The translations under genes were made by a program, and so were the position numbers. Shown here piece after piece: positions 60,846 to 64,000 of a DNA stretch of 64,000 nt. The notes under the pieces were generated by a model, which searched no databases, was not told where the DNA came from, and saw nothing but the letters and a program-made list of their open reading frames with translations. The stretch lies in assembly GCF_011386835.1 (NCBI RefSeq), contig NC_088792.1, positions 60,578,081-60,642,080 of the forward strand, written 5' to 3'. Each line of letters begins with the position of its first letter. The first letter of the stretch is position 1. The stretch is from Chrysemys picta bellii. Its lineage: Eukaryota > Chordata > Testudines > Emydidae.

Positions 60846-62701
60846 TTGTGTGCGTTCCTCCCGGAGTGGTCATGGCTCACCTCGGACCATTGGGTCCTCA
60901 ACACCATCTCCCGAGGTTACACCCTCCAGTTTACCTCCTACCCGCCCAATCTCCCCCCCCCCCCCTTGGGGGACCCATTGCATGAGGCTCTGCTCGAGCA
61001 GGAGGTCGGGAGGCTCCTGGAACTAGGAGCGATAGAGGCAGTGCCCAAGGTGTTCCTGGGCAAGGGGTATTACTCCCAGTATTTCCTTATCCCGAAGGCC
61101 AAAGGGGGGCTCAGACCCATACTGGACCTGCGAGGTCTGAACCGGTACTTGGTAAAACTCAAGTTTTGCGTGGTTTTCCTGGCCTCCATCATCCCCTCCC
61201 TGGATCCCGGGGATTGGTATGCAGCCCTCGATCTACAGGACGTGTACTTCCACATCCACATATTCGAGGGGCATAGGCGCTTCCTCCATTTTGTGGTGGG
61301 ACAGAATCACTACCAATTCACTGTCCTCCCATTTGTTCTGTCCACTGCCCCCAGGGTCTTTCCAAAGTGCATGTCAGTAGTAGTGGCCTACCTCAGGCGC
61401 CGGGGGGTCCAGATATTCCCCTATCTGGACGACTGGCTGGTCAAGGGCACCTCCCAGTCACAGGTGAGGGATCATGTGGCACTCCTCCTGTCCACATGCA
61501 CTGCCCTGGGCCTGGTGGTAAACAACACCAAGTCCACGTTAGTCCCGGTCCAACGCATAGAATTTATTGGGACGCTCCTGTATGCAACATCGGTCAGGGC
61601 CTCTCTCCCCCCAGACAGGTTCGAGACCCTGAAAGGCTCATCGACTTGATCGTAAGGTTCCCGGTGACGACAGCCAGGTCCTGCCTGCAGCTGCTAGGTC
61701 ACATGTTGGCGTGCACGTATGTGGTCTGCCATGCCAGGCTCAGAATGAGGCCCCTACAACTGTGGCTGGCCTCACAGTTCTCCCAAGCCACAGACAGGTT
61801 GGACAAGGTCCTCACCGTGCGAAACTCAGTGGCTACCTCCCTACGGTGGTGGTCCACACCAAGCAACATGCTCCAAGGGGTCCCATTCAGGGACAGAGCC
61901 CCATCCATGGAGCTGGTGTCCAATGCATCGGACCTGGGCTGGGGAGCCCATGTGGGGAATTTTCAGACCCAAGGCCTGTGGTCTCCGCAAGGTCTGACCC
62001 TTCACATAAATGTCAAGGGACTCAGGGCGGTGCGGCTGGCGTGTACGGCCTTCCGCTCACACCTGAAGGGCAAGGTAGCCAAGGTTCTCATGGACAACAC
62101 GGCCTCGATGTTCTATATCAACACGCAAGGCGGGGCCTGATCCTCCGCCCTCCTCTACGAAGCTCTCAGCCTGTGGGACTTCTGTATAGCCCACGACATC
62201 CACCTAAAAGCCTTTCACCTACCAGGTGCCTGGAATGTGAGGGCGGATCACTTGAGCAGGGACTTTTCCTCTCAGCACGAGTGGTCCCTACACCCAGAAG
62301 TGGCCCTCCAGCTTTTCCAGAGGTGCGGAACTCCCCAGGTGGACCTATTCACGACCCCGACAGAATTGACGATGCCCCTGGTTCTGCTTCAGGGGGGCCT
62401 GGGGAAGGGCACTATCTCCGATGACTTTGTCCTGCCCATGTCAGGCCACCTCCTATACGCCTTCCCTCCGTTCCCGCTGATCAGCAGGGTCCTATAGAAA
62501 ATAAAGACGGACAAGGTCAAGGTCCTCCTCATTGCCCCAGCGTGGCCCAGGCAGCACCGGTATGGGACCCTCTTGGGCCTGGCGGTGGCTCCGCCGTGGC
62601 CGTTGCCACTCTGCCCGGATCTGCTCTTGCGGGACCAGGGCCGTCTCCTCCACCCTAACCTGGCAGCTCCTCACCTCACGGCATGCCTGCTCAGTGGCTA
62701 G
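60846..62701 (+). pseudogene. DIRS reverse transcriptase-RNase H
   Basis: The RT domain (60,846-61,649) has ILDLRGLNRYL, ALDLQDVYFHI and the catalytic YLDD (61,422-61,433). A frameshift near 61,610 leads into RNase H (NASDLGWGAH at 61,922-61,951, MDNTASMFYI, ADHLSRDF). The first RNase H aspartate seems replaced by asparagine. In-frame stops are at 62,138-62,140 and 62,495-62,497. The frame ends at TAG 62,699-62,701 and overlaps the recombinase frame. Confidence 0.85.
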
Positions 62702-63727
62702 GTGGTGAGGAGAGGACATGTTCAGCTCCGGTTCAGCGCGTCCTCCTTGAGAGTAGATGGCTCTCCACTCGCCGCTCCTACATGGCGAAGTGGTCTCGTT
62801 TTGTTAGGTGGGCAACTGACCAAGGTGTATCCCCAATGGCCGCCCCAATCCAACTTATCCTTGATTACCTCCTCCGCCTGAGGGCCCAGAGCCTGGCACC
62901 CTCGTCAGTCAGGGTGCATCTGGCAGCCATATCGGCTTTCCATCCCCCGGTGCAAGAACACACGGTGTTCTCCCATACTATGACCGGCCGGTTCCTTAAG
63001 GGCTTGGACTGCCTTTACCCATATTCTAAGCCCCTGGTCCCACAGTGGGACCTGAATCTGGTGCTGGCTCGGCTTACGGGGCCCCTGTTTGAGCCGCTGT
63101 CCATGTTCTCCTGGTCTCACCTCTTATGGAAGGTGGCCTTCTTGGTTGCTATCACGTCGGCCAGACGGGTCTCGGAGCTCAGGGCCCTGACCTCCGCGAC
63201 ACTGTATACTGTGTTTCATAAGGACAAGGTCCAGCTCCGCCCACACCCTGCGTTCCTCCCGAAGGTGGTCTCTGCCTACCACATGGGTCAGGACGTTTTT
63301 CTACCAGTCCTTTGCCCCAAACCTCACGTGACTAATGAGGAACACCGCCTCCACACGCTCGATGTGAGGCGGGCTCTGGCTGTCTACCTAGAGCGAACCA
63401 AGCCATTCAGAAAGTCCTCACAACTGTTTGTTGCCTTGGCTGAGTGTGCGAGAGGCCAGACGATTTCCACTCAGTGACTGTCCAACTGGATAACTTCACT
63501 CCTGTTATGAGCTGGCGGGTATTTCCTCGCCACCTATTGTTAAGGCACACTTGATGCAGGTGCAGGCCTCGTTGGCTGCCTTTGTGGCCCACCTCCCCAT
63601 TCAGGACATCTGTAGGGCCACCACGTGGTCTGCGATTCACATGTTCACCTCGCACTATGCAATAGTTTCCCAAACCAGGGATGATGCTGGGTTCAGCAGG
63701 GTGGTACTCCATCCCAAGAACTTGTGA
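62683..63727 (+). pseudogene. DIRS tyrosine recombinase
   Basis: ATG at 62,683 opens a frame with an N-terminal core-binding region (TRRSYMAKWSRFVRWATDQG) and the catalytic domain, including the box I arginine in TSARRVSELRAL. A TGA at 63,475-63,477 interrupts it. After a further frameshift near 63,505 the C-terminal box continues (DICRATTWSAIHMFTSHYAI), with the putative nucleophilic tyrosine at 63,656-63,658, ending at TGA 63,725-63,727. The enzyme would have integrated circular cDNA. Inactive as read. Confidence 0.85.
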
Positions 63728-63766
63728 ACTCCTACCCACCTCCAGCAGATACAGCTTGGAATCATC

Positions 63767-63863
63767 TGTGGAATACACATGAGCAATCAGTCAAAGAAGA
63801 AAAGACAGTTACCATTTCCATAACTGGTGTTCTTCGAGATGTGTTGCTCATGTCTATTCCACA
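63767..63863. repeat. DIRS terminal palindrome
   Basis: Arms 63,767-63,801 and 63,830-63,863 are inverted copies around a 28-bp loop. Both match the element's left end. This resembles the inverted terminal and internal complementary sequences used in DIRS replication. Confidence 0.75.
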
Positions 63864-64000
63864 TCCCGCCCTCCTTCCCCTCTGCCAGAGTTGTCTGGCA
63901 AGAAGGAACTGAGGGTGGTGGGGAGCATACAGTTCCCCTTATACTGCGCCAGGCAGGTGCCACTCCAGAGGTTGGGGGGGCACTCCACCACTATGGGTAC

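Larger units (their letters stand above)
58071..64000 (+). mobile_element. DIRS-like tyrosine-recombinase retrotransposon, near full length, right end off window
   Basis: Gene order is gag-like, reverse transcriptase/RNase H, tyrosine recombinase, the DIRS-1 layout. The left terminus (ttcttcttcgagtgattgct) recurs inverted at 63,767-63,801 and directly at 63,830-63,863. 63,893-64,000 is a diverged inverted copy of about 58,142-58,262. No long terminal direct repeats or target duplication are visible, as expected for DIRS. All three coding regions are interrupted. GC content is higher than in the surroundings. Confidence 0.88.

Overview
The window is vertebrate nuclear DNA, most likely from a turtle. 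It combines a spliced gene with all-canonical GT-AG introns, CR1 LINE reverse-transcriptase remnants ending in the ATTCTATGAT 3' tail, old MIR SINEs, many short TIR elements with 8-bp target duplications, Penelope-type 3' ends and a DIRS-type tyrosine-recombinase retrotransposon. That mix is typical of turtle genomes. The species call is inference.

Region 1 (1-32,671) holds the 3' two thirds of one plus-strand gene for a full ABC transporter of subfamily B (P-glycoprotein/MDR type). Seventeen coding exons can be placed by reading frame, splice sites and similarity. They encode 889 C-terminal residues from Walker A of the first nucleotide-binding domain to the stop codon. Every junction keeps frame, and both ATP sites have canonical Walker A, Q-loop, signature, Walker B and H-loop motifs, so the gene looks functional. 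The linker exon is extremely charged. The exact paralog (ABCB1-, ABCB4- or ABCB5-like) is not settled; ABCB11 is disfavoured. The first transmembrane domain and the promoter lie upstream of the window.

The introns hold most of the decodable repeats: hAT-like TIR elements with target duplications, an internally deleted LTR retrotransposon (8.2-9.0 kb), an antisense solo LTR with two NF-kB-like sites (10.9-11.5 kb), a GC-rich minisatellite (12.2-12.5 kb) and foldback repeats.

Region 2 (32.7-58.1 kb) contains no host gene that I can recognise. It holds two back-to-back CR1 fragments, one split by a solo LTR, then a mariner-like element, a Penelope 3' end with an inverted junction, a head-to-head palindromic hAT transposon relic, further TIR elements and two more probable LTRs.

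Region 3 (58,071 to the end) is a nearly full-length but broken DIRS-like element with gag-like, reverse transcriptase/RNase H and tyrosine recombinase regions plus inverted terminal sequences. Its right end runs off the window. I found no convincing new biological system. The most informative items are the intact transporter with its odd linker and the structurally unusual repeats.
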